Below, one piece after another: positions 15,932 to 24,462 of a stretch of 64,000 nt of DNA. Position 1 is the first letter of the stretch. Every line of letters begins with the position of its first letter. Source of the stretch: Sinomonas atrocyanea (lineage in GTDB: Bacteria; Actinomycetota; Actinomycetes; Actinomycetales; Micrococcaceae). The notes beneath the pieces are model-generated. The model saw only the letters and a program-made list of their open reading frames with translations. It did not search any database and was not told the origin of the DNA. Where the stretch lies: contig NZ_JAUSTE010000011.1 in NCBI RefSeq assembly GCF_030812675.1, positions 62,001 through 126,000 of the forward strand. The letters are read 5' to 3'. Made by a program: the position numbers and the translations under genes.

Positions 15932-15984
15932 CGCAGTCGCCACCGGGAGCGCCCTGCAGGCACCGATCGCGAAAGGCGACTCCC

Positions 15985-16953
15985 ATGGACGCAGCATCAT
16001 CTTCACCCCTTCATCCCGAACCCCCGCACTCCGGCCCCGGGCAGCCTGGCGCCACCCGCCGGACCCCTGGCACCGGCGGCCGCGCACTGGTCCTCCACGG
16101 CGGCGGATCGGCGGGCAACGCGTGGGAGATCGGCATCATCGCCGGTCTTTCCGAGGCAGGCCTCGACGTGACCGCGGCCGACCTCATCATCGGCACCTCG
16201 GCCGGCTCGACCGCGGCGGCCCAGATCACGGCCGCGAGCCCCGCCGAGCTGATGGCCGCCATCCTCGACGCTGAGCACCAGCCGAGGACCCGGCCAGGCG
16301 GCGCCGGAGCAGCGCGCGGGCCGGGGCGGCCGGCCGTGGACCACCTGGAGCGCACGGGCAGGATCATCGCCGCCGCGCACTCGGCGGCGGACATGCGCCG
16401 CCGGATGGGTGCGGCCGCGCTGGAGCTGGAGGGGGCCTCCGACCCCTCCGTCCGGGAGCGCTGGCGCGCCACGGTCGGCGCGCGGCTGCCCCGTGAGGGC
16501 TGGCCGGAGCAGGAGGTCCTCATCACGGCCGTGGACGCCCGCACCGGCGAACCGGTGGTCTTCGACCGCCACAGCGGCGTCGGCCTCGTGGACGCCGTCG
16601 CGGCGAGCTGCTCGAGCGGCGTTCCGTACGCCATCGGGGACCGGCAGTACATCGACGGCGGCTACCGCCGCAACGAGAACGCCGACCTTGCACTGGGATA
16701 TCGGCGGGTCCTGGTGCTCTCGCCGTTCGGCGGCCGGACCCGCCACCCGCTCGAGTGGGGCATGCAGCTCGCGGCGCAGGTCGCCGAGCTGCGCGCCGCG
16801 GGCAGCGAGGTCGAGACGGTCTTCCCCGACGGCCCTTCCCGTGAGGCGTTCGGCGGCAACATGATGGACCTGTCGGCACGGCCCCCGGCCGCCCGCGCCG
16901 GCCACCGCCAGGGAATGGCCCTGGCGGAGCAGCTCATCGCCTTCTGGCGCTGA
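15985..16953 (+). CDS. Patatin-like phospholipase family protein
   Basis: This 322-residue protein has the patatin serine-hydrolase signatures. The glycine-rich oxyanion loop HGGGSAG is at 38-44, the nucleophile elbow GTSAG at 70-74 (Ser72) and the catalytic aspartate in DGGYR near residue 224. It resembles the single-domain bacterial RssA/YlbK-like patatins, which hydrolyse acyl esters of lipids. The first 33 residues are proline- and glycine-rich and likely unstructured; no signal peptide is seen. ATG 15985 is taken, with GAAAGG upstream as a modest ribosome binding site. A short ORF and hairpin precede it. Confidence 0.9.
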   Translation: MDAASSSPLHPEPPHSGPGQPGATRRTPGTGGRALVLHGGGSAGNAWEIGIIAGLSEAGLDVTAADLIIGTSAGSTAAAQITAASPAELMAAILDAEHQPRTRPGGAGAARGPGRPAVDHLERTGRIIAAAHSAADMRRRMGAAALELEGASDPSVRERWRATVGARLPREGWPEQEVLITAVDARTGEPVVFDRHSGVGLVDAVAASCSSGVPYAIGDRQYIDGGYRRNENADLALGYRRVLVLSPFGGRTRHPLEWGMQLAAQVAELRAAGSEVETVFPDGPSREAFGGNMMDLSARPPAARAGHRQGMALAEQLIAFWR

Positions 16954-16991
16954 GCTCCGCGGGATTGGGCGCCGTCCCGGCGGGTAAGTCG

Positions 16992-17025
16992 GCAGGTGCG
17001 GGACGCGGCAGCGCCCAGCACCTGC
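16992..17025 (+). terminator. Inverted repeat after the patatin gene
   Basis: GCAGGTGC (16992-16999) and GCACCTGC (17018-17025) form an 8-bp stem with an 18-base loop, 39 bases past the patatin stop and 18 bases before the next start. It could be a terminator or a 5' UTR element of the small gene. Confidence 0.3.
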
Positions 17026-17043
17026 GAACCGAAGGAGTGGATC

Positions 17044-17268
17044 ATGATCGAACGCGGCAGCAACAAGCACGGTCCGGAACTCGACGAGCAGATGAAGCAC
17101 GAGGTCGAGGAGGAAGTCAGGGGCGGCCTCCCCTCCGGCGATCAGGACTGGCAGAACCCGGAGCCGTTCCCGGACGACACGGACGATGTGGAGACCCGGG
17201 CCGCCGTCGAACGGGACCTCGGGCCGGATTCCGATCCCGCGGCGCGGGCCGCCCGCGAGGCGGAGTGA
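17044..17268 (+). CDS. Small acidic hydrophilic protein, function unknown
   Basis: This 74-residue protein is rich in Glu, Asp, Pro and Gly, with no hydrophobic core and no Cys. It looks intrinsically disordered, with the acidic pattern EVEEEVRGGLPSGDQDW and a C-terminal AARAAREAE tail. GAAGGAG nine bases before ATG 17044 is a good ribosome binding site. It is convergent with another small acidic protein at 17370, with a long hairpin between. Short proteins of this type occur in many Micrococcaceae and are often thought stress-related; I cannot assign a role. Confidence 0.75.
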   Translation: MIERGSNKHGPELDEQMKHEVEEEVRGGLPSGDQDWQNPEPFPDDTDDVETRAAVERDLGPDSDPAARAAREAE

Positions 17269-17295
17269 GGCTCTGAGGGGCTGATCGGCACACAG

Positions 17296-17338
17296 CAGGT
17301 CCGGCCGCGCGGTGCAGAGCACTGCGTGGCCGGACCTG
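17296..17338. terminator. Long bidirectional hairpin between two small convergent genes
   Basis: CAGGTCCGGCC (17296-17306) is the exact reverse complement of GGCCGGACCTG (17328-17338). The intervening bases continue the stem for nine more pairs (two of them G-T), leaving a three-base loop, for a stem of about 20 bp. It lies midway between convergent stops and should end transcription from both sides. Confidence 0.75.
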
Positions 17339-17369
17339 TGGTGTGTGGACCTCTGGTGCGCGCCCCCGC

Positions 17370-17567
17370 TCAGCCGGGCAGCGGCACGTTCGGCGGCTCG
17401 TCGTCGCCGCCGTAGGCCTTCTCCTCGAGGTCCTTGGCCTTCTCGTCGCCTTTGTCCGAGGCGATGCCGGTGTCGCGCTGGAACCCGTCGAGGCGCTCCT
17501 GGTCGGGCTGGATCTCGTCGGGGTGGACGTCCTCGGGACGGGTGCCCTTCGGCTGCTCTTCGCTCAT
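17370..17567 (-). CDS. Small acidic hydrophilic protein, function unknown
   Basis: This 65-residue charged protein (MSEEQPKGTRPEDVHPDEIQ...) is rich in Asp, Glu, Pro and Gly with no membrane segment or Cys, and is likely disordered. A ribosome binding site GAGAGGA precedes ATG 17567. It is convergent to the similarly acidic gene at 17044. The two share composition, not obvious sequence. No function can be assigned. Confidence 0.72.
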   Translation of the reverse strand: MSEEQPKGTRPEDVHPDEIQPDQERLDGFQRDTGIASDKGDEKAKDLEEKAYGGDDEPPNVPLPG

Positions 17568-17686
17568 CGTTCCTCTCCCTGTGCCGGTAGTCGGGTGCGG
17601 ACGCCCTGACTCCTACCCGGCCGCGGGCAGATCAACCGCCGCGGGCAGGACGGCGCCGACGCCAGACCGGCCCCGCCGGAGCGCCC

Positions 17687-18718
17687 CTACCGGCCGCCCT
17701 CGACCTTGCGGCTGCGCTGCTGGATCGCCTGCGACCCATACGGGTACACCTCGTGCTCCGGCTCGCTCACTCGCGTGAGCTCGTCGTTCTCCTCCGGGGT
17801 CAGGCGCAGGTCCGCAGCCGCGAGGTTGTCGGCGAGCTGCTCGCGGGTGCGGGCGCCGAGGATCACCGACGTCACGGCGGGCTGGTCCGCGACCCAGCGC
17901 AGCGCGACCTGGGCGTGGGAGACGCCGTGGGCCTGGGCAACCGAGCCGACCGTGTCGATGATGTTCCAGGTCTTCTCGCGGGCGTTGCGCGGCCCCCACG
18001 CCTCCATGCCGCGCTGCGGGTTCTCGCCGAGGCGGGTCGCGCCGGTCGGCTCGGTGTCGCGCTGGTACTTGCCGCTGAGCCAGCCCCCGCCCAGGGGAGA
18101 CCACGGCAGGAGCCCCATGCCGGCGTCGAGCGCGGCGGGCACGATCTCCGCCTCGATCCCGCGTACCAGCAGGCTGTACTGCGGCTGAAGGGTCACGGGT
18201 GCGGCCCAGCCGTGGGCCCTGGCCTCATAGACGGCCTTGGTGAGCTGCCAGCCGAGGAAGTTGGAGAAGCCGTAGTAGCCGATCTTGCCCGCGGCGACGG
18301 CGTCGTCGAGGAAGCGCAGCGTCTCCTCGATGGGCGTGTGCGGGTCCCAGGCGTGCATCTGGTACAGGTCGACGTGCTCGACGCCGAGCCGGCGCAGCGA
18401 CGCGTCGAGGGCGGTGCGCAGGTGGCGGCGGGAGGTGCCGAGGTCGTTGGGGCCCTCCCCCATCGGGAACCGGCCCTTCGTGGCGACCACCATCTGCTCG
18501 GCCTTGGCGGGGTTCGCGGCGAGCCAGCGGCCCACGATCTCCTCGGACGTGCCGCGCGTGTAGACGTCGGCGGTGTCGAGGAACGTGCCGCCGGCGGCGG
18601 CGTAGTCGTCGAGGATGGCGTGCGATGTCGGCTCGTCGGCTTCCGCTCCGAACGTCATGGTTCCGAGGGCGAACTCCGAGACGATGGCGCCGCTGCGCCC
18701 GAGCGTGCGGTACTCCAT
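17687..18718 (-). CDS. Aldo/keto reductase, copy 1
   Basis: This 343-residue NADPH-dependent aldo/keto reductase has the catalytic tetrad D48, Y53, K81 and H122 (LDTADVY, VATKG, YQMHAWD). The barrel-end NADP-binding segment with SVILGART follows. It belongs to the YajO/Tas-like group that reduces aldehydes and ketones. A second AKR of the same general type lies at 20170 and a third, more distant one, at 32511. No operon partner is seen; the repeat-rich region 18842-18939 lies upstream. Confidence 0.92.
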   Translation of the reverse strand: MEYRTLGRSGAIVSEFALGTMTFGAEADEPTSHAILDDYAAAGGTFLDTADVYTRGTSEEIVGRWLAANPAKAEQMVVATKGRFPMGEGPNDLGTSRRHLRTALDASLRRLGVEHVDLYQMHAWDPHTPIEETLRFLDDAVAAGKIGYYGFSNFLGWQLTKAVYEARAHGWAAPVTLQPQYSLLVRGIEAEIVPAALDAGMGLLPWSPLGGGWLSGKYQRDTEPTGATRLGENPQRGMEAWGPRNAREKTWNIIDTVGSVAQAHGVSHAQVALRWVADQPAVTSVILGARTREQLADNLAAADLRLTPEENDELTRVSEPEHEVYPYGSQAIQQRSRKVEGGR

Positions 18719-18841
18719 GAATGCTCCTTCGAGAAAGGGGACTGGTGGGATCCCTGCCCACCCTAGGGGCCGCTGAGAGCCGCGGGAAGGGCGTTGCCGC
18801 CCCTGAGGGTGGGCCTGTGAGAACCCCCCAAACCCGGTCTG

Positions 18842-18939
18842 GGAGTCACCTCCTGGAGGTCACCTTCTGAGGGTCACCTTCTGAGGGTCACCTCCCGAGG
18901 GCACACCCGCAAGAGCTGACTCCCAGGAGGTGACCCTCA
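18842..18939. repeat. Iterated GGTCACC repeats with inverted copy
   Basis: Three 14-base units in perfect register (18854-18867, 18868-18881, 18882-18895), consensus TGAGGGTCACCTTC, are preceded by a diverged unit at 18842. The reverse complement of the third unit follows at 18926-18939 (GGAGGTGACCCTCA, exact), giving a possible 14-bp stem with a 30-base loop. It lies between the start of one minus-strand gene and the stop of another, so it could end transcription of the MFS gene. The layout resembles REP-type intergenic elements; compare 50232-50299. Confidence 0.7.
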
Positions 18940-18967
18940 GACGGGAGGGGCGCCGCGGGTCAGCCGG

Positions 18968-20170
18968 TCACCCGGTCACGAGCGGGCCGCGCCGGCCGAG
19001 GGCCCACGCGGCGAGGGCCATGAGGCTCAGGGCGGCCCCGGCGAGGCTGACCGCCGTCCAGCCGCCGGCTGACCAGAGGAGCGCTGCGGCGCCCGAGCCC
19101 GCGGCGCCGCCGATGAAGTTGGACGTGATGTACGCCGTGTTGAGCCGGCTGCGGCCCTCGTGGGACAGCGAGAGCAGGCGGGTCTGGTTGAGCACGTTCT
19201 GCCCCTGGATCGCGATGTCGAGGAGGAACACCACGAGCACGAGCATCCACACGGCAGAGCCGGACAACGCCGCGATGGCGAACGAGGCGAGCACGAGCAC
19301 CCACGCGATGCCGGTGGCCGGCAGGGACCAGCCCCGGTCGTGGAGGCGCCCGGCCCGCTGGGCCGTGACCGCCCCGGCGATCCCGACGAGCCCGAACAGG
19401 CCGATCACCGACACCGGGTAGTGGAACGGCGGCCCCGCGAGCAGGAACGTCAGCGAGGTCCAGAACAGCGTGAACACCGCGAACCCGGTGGTGGACAGGA
19501 TGAGCGTCCACCGCACCGCCCGCTCGCGGACGACGACGGCCCCCACCGAGGCGATCAGCTTCGGGTACGCGACCCGCGCCTTGGGCGCGAGCGGCGGCAG
19601 CGCGCGCCACACGAGCCCGGCGAGGAGCACCATCGCGACGGCCGCCGCGCCGTACACGAGGCGCCAGCCGCCGATCCCGGCGACGAGGCCGCTGACGGCG
19701 CGCGAGGCCAGGATCCCGGTGAGGATCCCGGCCACGACGGTCCCGACCACCCGGCCCCGGTGGGCGTCCTCGGCGAGGTCCCCGGCGAGCGGGGTCAGGA
19801 TCTGCCCGGCGATCGTCGTGACCCCGAGCAGGCACAGCGCCACGAGCAGGAACGGGAAGGACGGCGCGAGCGCGCACGCGACGAGCACCGCGGCCGAGAC
19901 CAGCATCATCGCGGCCGTGAGCCGCCGCCGGTCGACCACGTCGCCGAGCGGGACGATGAGCAGGATCCCGACCGCATAACCGATCTGGGTGGCGGTCACG
20001 AGCCAGCCGGCCGAGGCCGTCGTGGTGTGGAACTCGCGGGCGATGGTCTCGAGCAGGGGCTGGGCCCAGTAGAGGTTGCCCACGGCGGCGCCGGAGGCGA
20101 GGGCGAACAGGAGCGTCAGGCCGCGCGTCATGGCCGGCTGGCGCGCGGCGGTCCCGGTCCCGGCGGGCAC
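18968..20170 (-). CDS. MFS transporter (YgaY/NepI-like DHA1 type)
   Basis: This 400-residue MFS permease has about twelve hydrophobic segments, an N-terminal SGAAVGNLYWAQPLLETIAREF block and the loop VPLGDVVDRRRLT. These features resemble the YgaY-like actinobacterial efflux carriers. The start is GTG 20170, sharing a base with the stop of the aldo/keto reductase gene (TAGTG), so the two genes are probably translationally coupled. An internal ATG near 20130 is an alternative start. The substrate is unknown; coupling to an AKR suggests export of a reduced product. Confidence 0.88.
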   Translation of the reverse strand: MPAGTGTAARQPAMTRGLTLLFALASGAAVGNLYWAQPLLETIAREFHTTTASAGWLVTATQIGYAVGILLIVPLGDVVDRRRLTAAMMLVSAAVLVACALAPSFPFLLVALCLLGVTTIAGQILTPLAGDLAEDAHRGRVVGTVVAGILTGILASRAVSGLVAGIGGWRLVYGAAAVAMVLLAGLVWRALPPLAPKARVAYPKLIASVGAVVVRERAVRWTLILSTTGFAVFTLFWTSLTFLLAGPPFHYPVSVIGLFGLVGIAGAVTAQRAGRLHDRGWSLPATGIAWVLVLASFAIAALSGSAVWMLVLVVFLLDIAIQGQNVLNQTRLLSLSHEGRSRLNTAYITSNFIGGAAGSGAAALLWSAGGWTAVSLAGAALSLMALAAWALGRRGPLVTG

Positions 20171-21153
20171 TAAGTCCAGGTCCCGGCGAGCGTCTCGGTC
20201 CGGTCCGTGGCCGGCGGCGGTGTCGCGGAGAGCTCGGAGACCTTCCGCCGCAGCTCGGGCGTCATCTCGACCTCGAGCGCGGCGAGGGAGCCCTCGAGCT
20301 GCTCGAGGTTCCGTGCGCCGACGATCGGGGCCGTGACGCCCGGGTGGCCCATCGCCCAGGCGACGGCGAGCGCGGCCGGTGCGATCCCGGCGTCGTCCGC
20401 GAAGGCCGCGAAGCGCTCCGCGGTGGCCCGGTCGCCCTCGAGGCCGTAGCGCCGGGCGTACCGCTCGTTCTCGACGAGCCGGCCGCCCTCGGGCCGCTGT
20501 CCGCCGCGGTACTTGCCGGTGAGCAGGCCGCCGCCGAGGGGGCTGTAGGTGATGACGCCGAGGTTCTCAGCCTGGGCCAGGGGCAGGATCTCGACCTCGG
20601 CCTGCCGCTTGACGAGGTTGTACATCGGCTCGATGAGCTCGAACCGGGCGAGCCCCTCGCGGGCCGAGATCCCGAGCGCGGTCGCAATCTGCCAGGCCGC
20701 CCAATTGCTCACGGCCGGGTAGAGGATCTTGCCCTGCCGTTGGAGGTCGTCGAGCGCCCGCAGCGTCTGCTCGATCGGCGTGCGGGGGTCGAAGGCGTGG
20801 ACGAAGTAGAAGTCGATCCGGTCCGTCCCGAGCCGGGACAGGCTGGCCTCCACGGCCTGCAGGATGTGCCGGCGTGAGAGGCCTCCCGCGTTGGGGTCCT
20901 CGCCCGTGGGGAAGAAGACCTTGGAGGTGATGACGATGTCATCCCGCTCGTGGGCCGCGAGCCGGCCGAGGATCTCCTCGGATCGGCCGCCGCTGTAGAT
21001 GTTGGCCGTGTCGAAGAAGTTGATGCCGAGCTCGCGGGCCCTGCGGTACATCGCTGCCGAGGTGTCCTCGTCGGCCTCCGAGCCGAACGACATCGTGCCG
21101 AAGCACAGCGGCGAGACCTGGACGCCCGTGGCGCCCACTGTCCTGTAGTCCAT
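20170..21153 (-). CDS. Aldo/keto reductase, copy 2
   Basis: This 327-residue aldo/keto reductase has tetrad D48, Y53, K78 and H119 (FDTANIY, ITSKV, FYFVHAFD). The NADPH-binding C-terminal GARNLEQLEGSL segment follows. It belongs to the family of YrpG- and AKR11/12-type enzymes acting on aldehydes and sugar-like carbonyls. A GGAG ribosome binding site precedes ATG 21153. It overlaps the MFS gene by one base and lies just downstream of the TetR/DHA2 pair, with 40 bases between; it might be part of the same transcript. Confidence 0.92.
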   Translation of the reverse strand: MDYRTVGATGVQVSPLCFGTMSFGSEADEDTSAAMYRRARELGINFFDTANIYSGGRSEEILGRLAAHERDDIVITSKVFFPTGEDPNAGGLSRRHILQAVEASLSRLGTDRIDFYFVHAFDPRTPIEQTLRALDDLQRQGKILYPAVSNWAAWQIATALGISAREGLARFELIEPMYNLVKRQAEVEILPLAQAENLGVITYSPLGGGLLTGKYRGGQRPEGGRLVENERYARRYGLEGDRATAERFAAFADDAGIAPAALAVAWAMGHPGVTAPIVGARNLEQLEGSLAALEVEMTPELRRKVSELSATPPPATDRTETLAGTWT

Positions 21154-21193
21154 GGAACTCCTTCCGTCGGCCTCTGATGTACCCGGTCCGGGA

Positions 21194-21814
21194 TCAGGCC
21201 GAACCAGATTCCCCCTCGCCCCTGCCGACCGCGCACAGCCGGGCCACGGTCTCGCGCAGGTCGGCCGGCGAGGCCGGCCCGGTGCCCCCCGAGTAGGAGG
21301 CGTCCGCGTGGAGCATGAGCGCGGCGAAGACCAGGCCGACGGCGAGGCGGGCGCGCTGCGGCGCGGCACGCTCCTCGGCGAGCCGGATCACGCCCTTGCG
21401 GGCCCCGGAGGACCACTGGTGCAGGGCGGCCAGGAGGTCCGGCTCGAACCCCATGAGCTCCTTGATCCGCGGGATGTCCCCCTCGGGGCCGCCGGCGATG
21501 CCCGAGACGAGCTCGCAGAGGTCGTCCACGAGGGTCCCGTGGCCGGCGAGGAACGTCCGCTCCTGCTCCTCGGAGAGCGCCGTGGCCGGCAGGCCGAGCA
21601 CCGCGGCCGCCTTCGAGGGGAAGTAGTTGAAGAACGTCCGCTCCGAGATCCCGGCGCCCGCGCAGATGTCCGCGACGGTCACCTGCGCGAGCCCCCGCTC
21701 GGCCGCGAGCGCGAACGCTGCGTCGTGGATGGCGCGCCGGGTCAGCTGCTTCTTGCGTTCGCGCAGCGTCCCCGGCCCGTCCTCGACCGCGGCGCCGTGC
21801 TCCACCCCGCTCAC
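21194..21814 (-). CDS. TetR-family transcriptional regulator
   Basis: This 206-residue TetR regulator has its N-terminal helix-turn-helix at about residues 25-60, with ADICAGAGISERTFFNYFPSK as the recognition region, and a variable ligand domain behind. The GTG start at 21814 overlaps the stop codon of the pump gene upstream (GTGA), so it is coupled to the transporter it probably represses. The inverted repeat upstream of the pump at 23980-24011 is the likely operator. Confidence 0.9.
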   Translation of the reverse strand: MSGVEHGAAVEDGPGTLRERKKQLTRRAIHDAAFALAAERGLAQVTVADICAGAGISERTFFNYFPSKAAAVLGLPATALSEEQERTFLAGHGTLVDDLCELVSGIAGGPEGDIPRIKELMGFEPDLLAALHQWSSGARKGVIRLAEERAAPQRARLAVGLVFAALMLHADASYSGGTGPASPADLRETVARLCAVGRGEGESGSA

Positions 21815-23934
21815 CCCCGGTGGACCCGGATGGCGCCGGTGTCCGGGCTGGTCGGCGAGCCGGTCTCGGCCGCGGCCAGGGCCGCGTCGGAGCCGAGGTC
21901 GTCGGCGGTGCCGGCGGCGTCGGCCTGCTCCTGCAGGGCCGAGCGCTGGCGCAGCGGCGGGACCTTGAAGAACCACGAGAGGATGAACGCGAGGACGATC
22001 ACCCCGAAGCCGACCCAGTAGATGACCACGGCGGAGCTGTTGAAGCCCGTCATGAACGGGCGGGTGAGCCGCGCGTCGGCGCCCTTGAGGAAGGACGTGT
22101 CCGAGGTCGTGGAGGACGAGGAGCTGTTCGAGGACGAGTTCTCCTTGAGCTTGTCGATCAGCGTCGGCGCGACCTTGTCCACGATCGCGTTGCGCTGGCC
22201 CTGGTCGGCGTAGTCGACGGCGAGCTTGCCGTTGACCACCGAGGCGCCGGCCTTCTGGGCGGCCGCCTGCAGCGCGGACTGCTCCGCGGCGGGCTTCGCT
22301 GCCGCGACCTGGCTGTCGATGATCCCCGGCGCGGCCGACGCCGGCACCACACCGGCGGCGACCTGCTTCTGGACGGCGGCGGTCACCTGGGCGGTGACGG
22401 CCTGGTCGGCTGCGGCCTTCGCGGCGGCCGCGCCCTGGTCGAGGCCGGACTGCACCTGGGCCTTGACGGGGGTGACGATCGGGGACCAGATCTGGTCCAT
22501 GACGCCCTTGTTGGCCGGGTTCGCCGCGACGGAGGGGGTGAGGGCCGCGTCGAGCGCGCTCGTGAGGTCGCCCTTGTTCTGCATGGCCGTGGCGATGTTG
22601 GCCGGCATCAGGGCGAAGAGGATGGAGAGCAGGACGGCGGTGCCCATGGTTCCGCCGATCTGGCGGAAGAACGTGGACGAGCTCGTGGCCACGCCCATGT
22701 CCCGCGGGGCGACGGAGTTCTGCGAGGCGAGCACGAGCGACTGCATGAGCTGGCCGAGGCCGAGGCCGATCAGGAACATGGCGCCCATGAGGTACCAGAG
22801 CGGCTTGTCGATCGACATTCCCGTCAGGACGAGGTAGCCCAGGGCCACGAGGAACGTGCCCGTGATGGGGAAGATGCGGTACTTGCCGGTGCGGGAGACG
22901 ATCTGGCCCGAGGCGATCGAGGCGATCATGAGGCCGCCGATCATGGGCAGCGTCGCGAAGCCGGACTCGGTGGGCGTCAGGCCCGTGACGAGCTGGAGGT
23001 AGAGCGGGAGGGTCAGCATGGCGCCGAACATGGCGAAGCCCACGAGGAAGCCGAGGACGGTGGCCATGGAGAACGTGCGGGAGTGGAAGAGGCGCAGCGG
23101 GATGATCGCGTCCGCCCCCATGGCCCGCTCGATGAGGATGAAGGCGATGAGCCCCACGCCGCCGACCACGAAGCACGTGATGGACGCGGCGGATCCCCAG
23201 CCCCATTCGCGGCCCTGCTCGGCCACGAGGAGGAGCGGGACGAGGGTGACGACCACGGCGGTGGCGCCCCACCAGTCGATGCGCGGCGCGGCGTGCTTGT
23301 GGAACTTGGGCAGGTGCAGGAAGGCGAGCACCATGAGCAGGGCGACGACGCCGATCGGGACGTTGATGAGGAACACCCAGCGCCAACCGGTGATCCAGGC
23401 GATCTGGCTCGCGTCGGCGAAGACGCCGCCGATCAGCGGTCCCACCACCGAGGAGACGCCGAAGACGGCGAGGAAGAAGCCCTGGTACTTGGCGCGCTCG
23501 CGCGGCGCGAGGATGTCGCCCATGATCGCGAGCGGCAGCGACATGAGCGCGCCCGCGCCGATGCCCTGGAAGGCCCGGAACGCGGCGAGCATGATCATCG
23601 ACGTCGAGAACGAGGACAGGAACGAGCCCAGGATGAACACGACCAGGCCGAAGATGTACAGCGGGCGGCGGCCGAAGATGTCGGAGAGCTTGCCGTAGAT
23701 GGGCGTCGCGATCGTCGAGGTGATCAGGTAGGCGGTGGTGACCCAGGCCTGCTGGTCGAGGCCGTGGAGGTCGTCGCCGATCGTGCGGATGGCGGTGCCG
23801 ACCACCGTCTGGTCGAGCGAGGAGAGGAACATGCCGGCCATGAGGGCGTAGATGACCAGCATGATCTGCCGTTGGGTCATCACGGCGCCGGACGGCGCGG
23901 CACTCGTCGAGGGGCCTGTCGCTGCTTGAGACAT
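21811..23934 (-). CDS. DHA2-family (EmrB/QacA) MFS efflux transporter
   Basis: This 707-residue, 14-TM drug:H+ antiporter has the motif-A loop GKLSDIFGRRPLY, the motif-C-like GSAVGP counterpart VSSVVGPLIGG, and LDQTVVGTAI in TM1 typical of DHA2. It is about 200 residues longer than the usual family size. Residues 460 to about 635, before the last membrane segment, form an Ala/Gln/Val-rich, mostly non-hydrophobic insert ending in a serine-rich stretch. The insert probably forms an extracytoplasmic domain. ATG 23934 is chosen because the frame above it crosses the operator region. It probably exports toxic compounds under control of the coupled TetR gene. Confidence 0.9.
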   Translation of the reverse strand: MSQAATGPSTSAAPSGAVMTQRQIMLVIYALMAGMFLSSLDQTVVGTAIRTIGDDLHGLDQQAWVTTAYLITSTIATPIYGKLSDIFGRRPLYIFGLVVFILGSFLSSFSTSMIMLAAFRAFQGIGAGALMSLPLAIMGDILAPRERAKYQGFFLAVFGVSSVVGPLIGGVFADASQIAWITGWRWVFLINVPIGVVALLMVLAFLHLPKFHKHAAPRIDWWGATAVVVTLVPLLLVAEQGREWGWGSAASITCFVVGGVGLIAFILIERAMGADAIIPLRLFHSRTFSMATVLGFLVGFAMFGAMLTLPLYLQLVTGLTPTESGFATLPMIGGLMIASIASGQIVSRTGKYRIFPITGTFLVALGYLVLTGMSIDKPLWYLMGAMFLIGLGLGQLMQSLVLASQNSVAPRDMGVATSSSTFFRQIGGTMGTAVLLSILFALMPANIATAMQNKGDLTSALDAALTPSVAANPANKGVMDQIWSPIVTPVKAQVQSGLDQGAAAAKAAADQAVTAQVTAAVQKQVAAGVVPASAAPGIIDSQVAAAKPAAEQSALQAAAQKAGASVVNGKLAVDYADQGQRNAIVDKVAPTLIDKLKENSSSNSSSSSTTSDTSFLKGADARLTRPFMTGFNSSAVVIYWVGFGVIVLAFILSWFFKVPPLRQRSALQEQADAAGTADDLGSDAALAAAETGSPTSPDTGAIRVHRG

Positions 23935-23979
23935 GAGGGGTCCGAATCTTCTCGGGTGGGATGTGGGAGCCACGCAACT

Positions 23980-24011
23980 TTGCAGGCTCTGCAAGTTTAC
24001 ACACTCTGCAA
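23980..24011 (-). promoter_or_regulatory. Candidate TetR operator upstream of the DHA2 pump
   Basis: A perfect inverted repeat TTGCAG-GCT-CTGCAA spans 23980-23994, followed by a further CTGCAA half-site at 24006-24011. On the minus strand this reads as two CTTGCAGAG direct repeats. It lies 46-77 bases upstream of the pump ATG, a normal position for a repressor site. Confidence 0.55.
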
Positions 24012-24042
24012 GAAGCTGCCCACCCCTCGGGCGGTGTGATCC

Positions 24043-24384
24043 CTACGACTCGTCGATCCGCTTGAGCAGGTCGCCGAGCGCCTCCCGGATCTCGTCGTGG
24101 TCGTACTGGGATGCCCGGCTCTCCCCCGAGATCACGGCGCAGCGGTGCACCTTCTTCAGGTCACTGAAGGGGAACTTGTACCTGGACTTGCTGCCCTCGG
24201 GGGCGTCGTCGTCAATCCCGAGGAACCACTGCGAGTACTCGCCCTCACCGTGCTTGTCGAGGAATGCGCTCAGCTCCTTCGTGGCCGGCGAGTGCTCGCT
24301 CCAGTCGTCGCGCGAGTCGCGCACCACTTTGCCCTCGCGCACGAGCGCCTTCGCGTGCTCGTAGGCCTTCTTGTTCAGCTTCAT
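24043..24384 (-). CDS. Conserved actinobacterial hypothetical protein
   Basis: This 113-residue basic and acidic soluble protein has no membrane segment or Cys pair. It matches from memory a widespread actinobacterial family of short proteins with the pattern DSRDDWSEHSP, GEYSQWFLGIDD and HRCAVISGESRASQYDHDEI; the family has no known activity to me. A strong ribosome binding site (GGGAGGTGAG) precedes ATG 24384. It stands alone between the DHA2 operon and the MarR gene. Confidence 0.82.
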   Translation of the reverse strand: MKLNKKAYEHAKALVREGKVVRDSRDDWSEHSPATKELSAFLDKHGEGEYSQWFLGIDDDAPEGSKSRYKFPFSDLKKVHRCAVISGESRASQYDHDEIREALGDLLKRIDES

Positions 24385-24462
24385 GCTGGCTCACCTCCCT
24401 GGCGTCCGGCGGACGACGACGGCGCGCCGCCCCTTCCGCAGGGAGGGTTACCCGCGGCGGAG

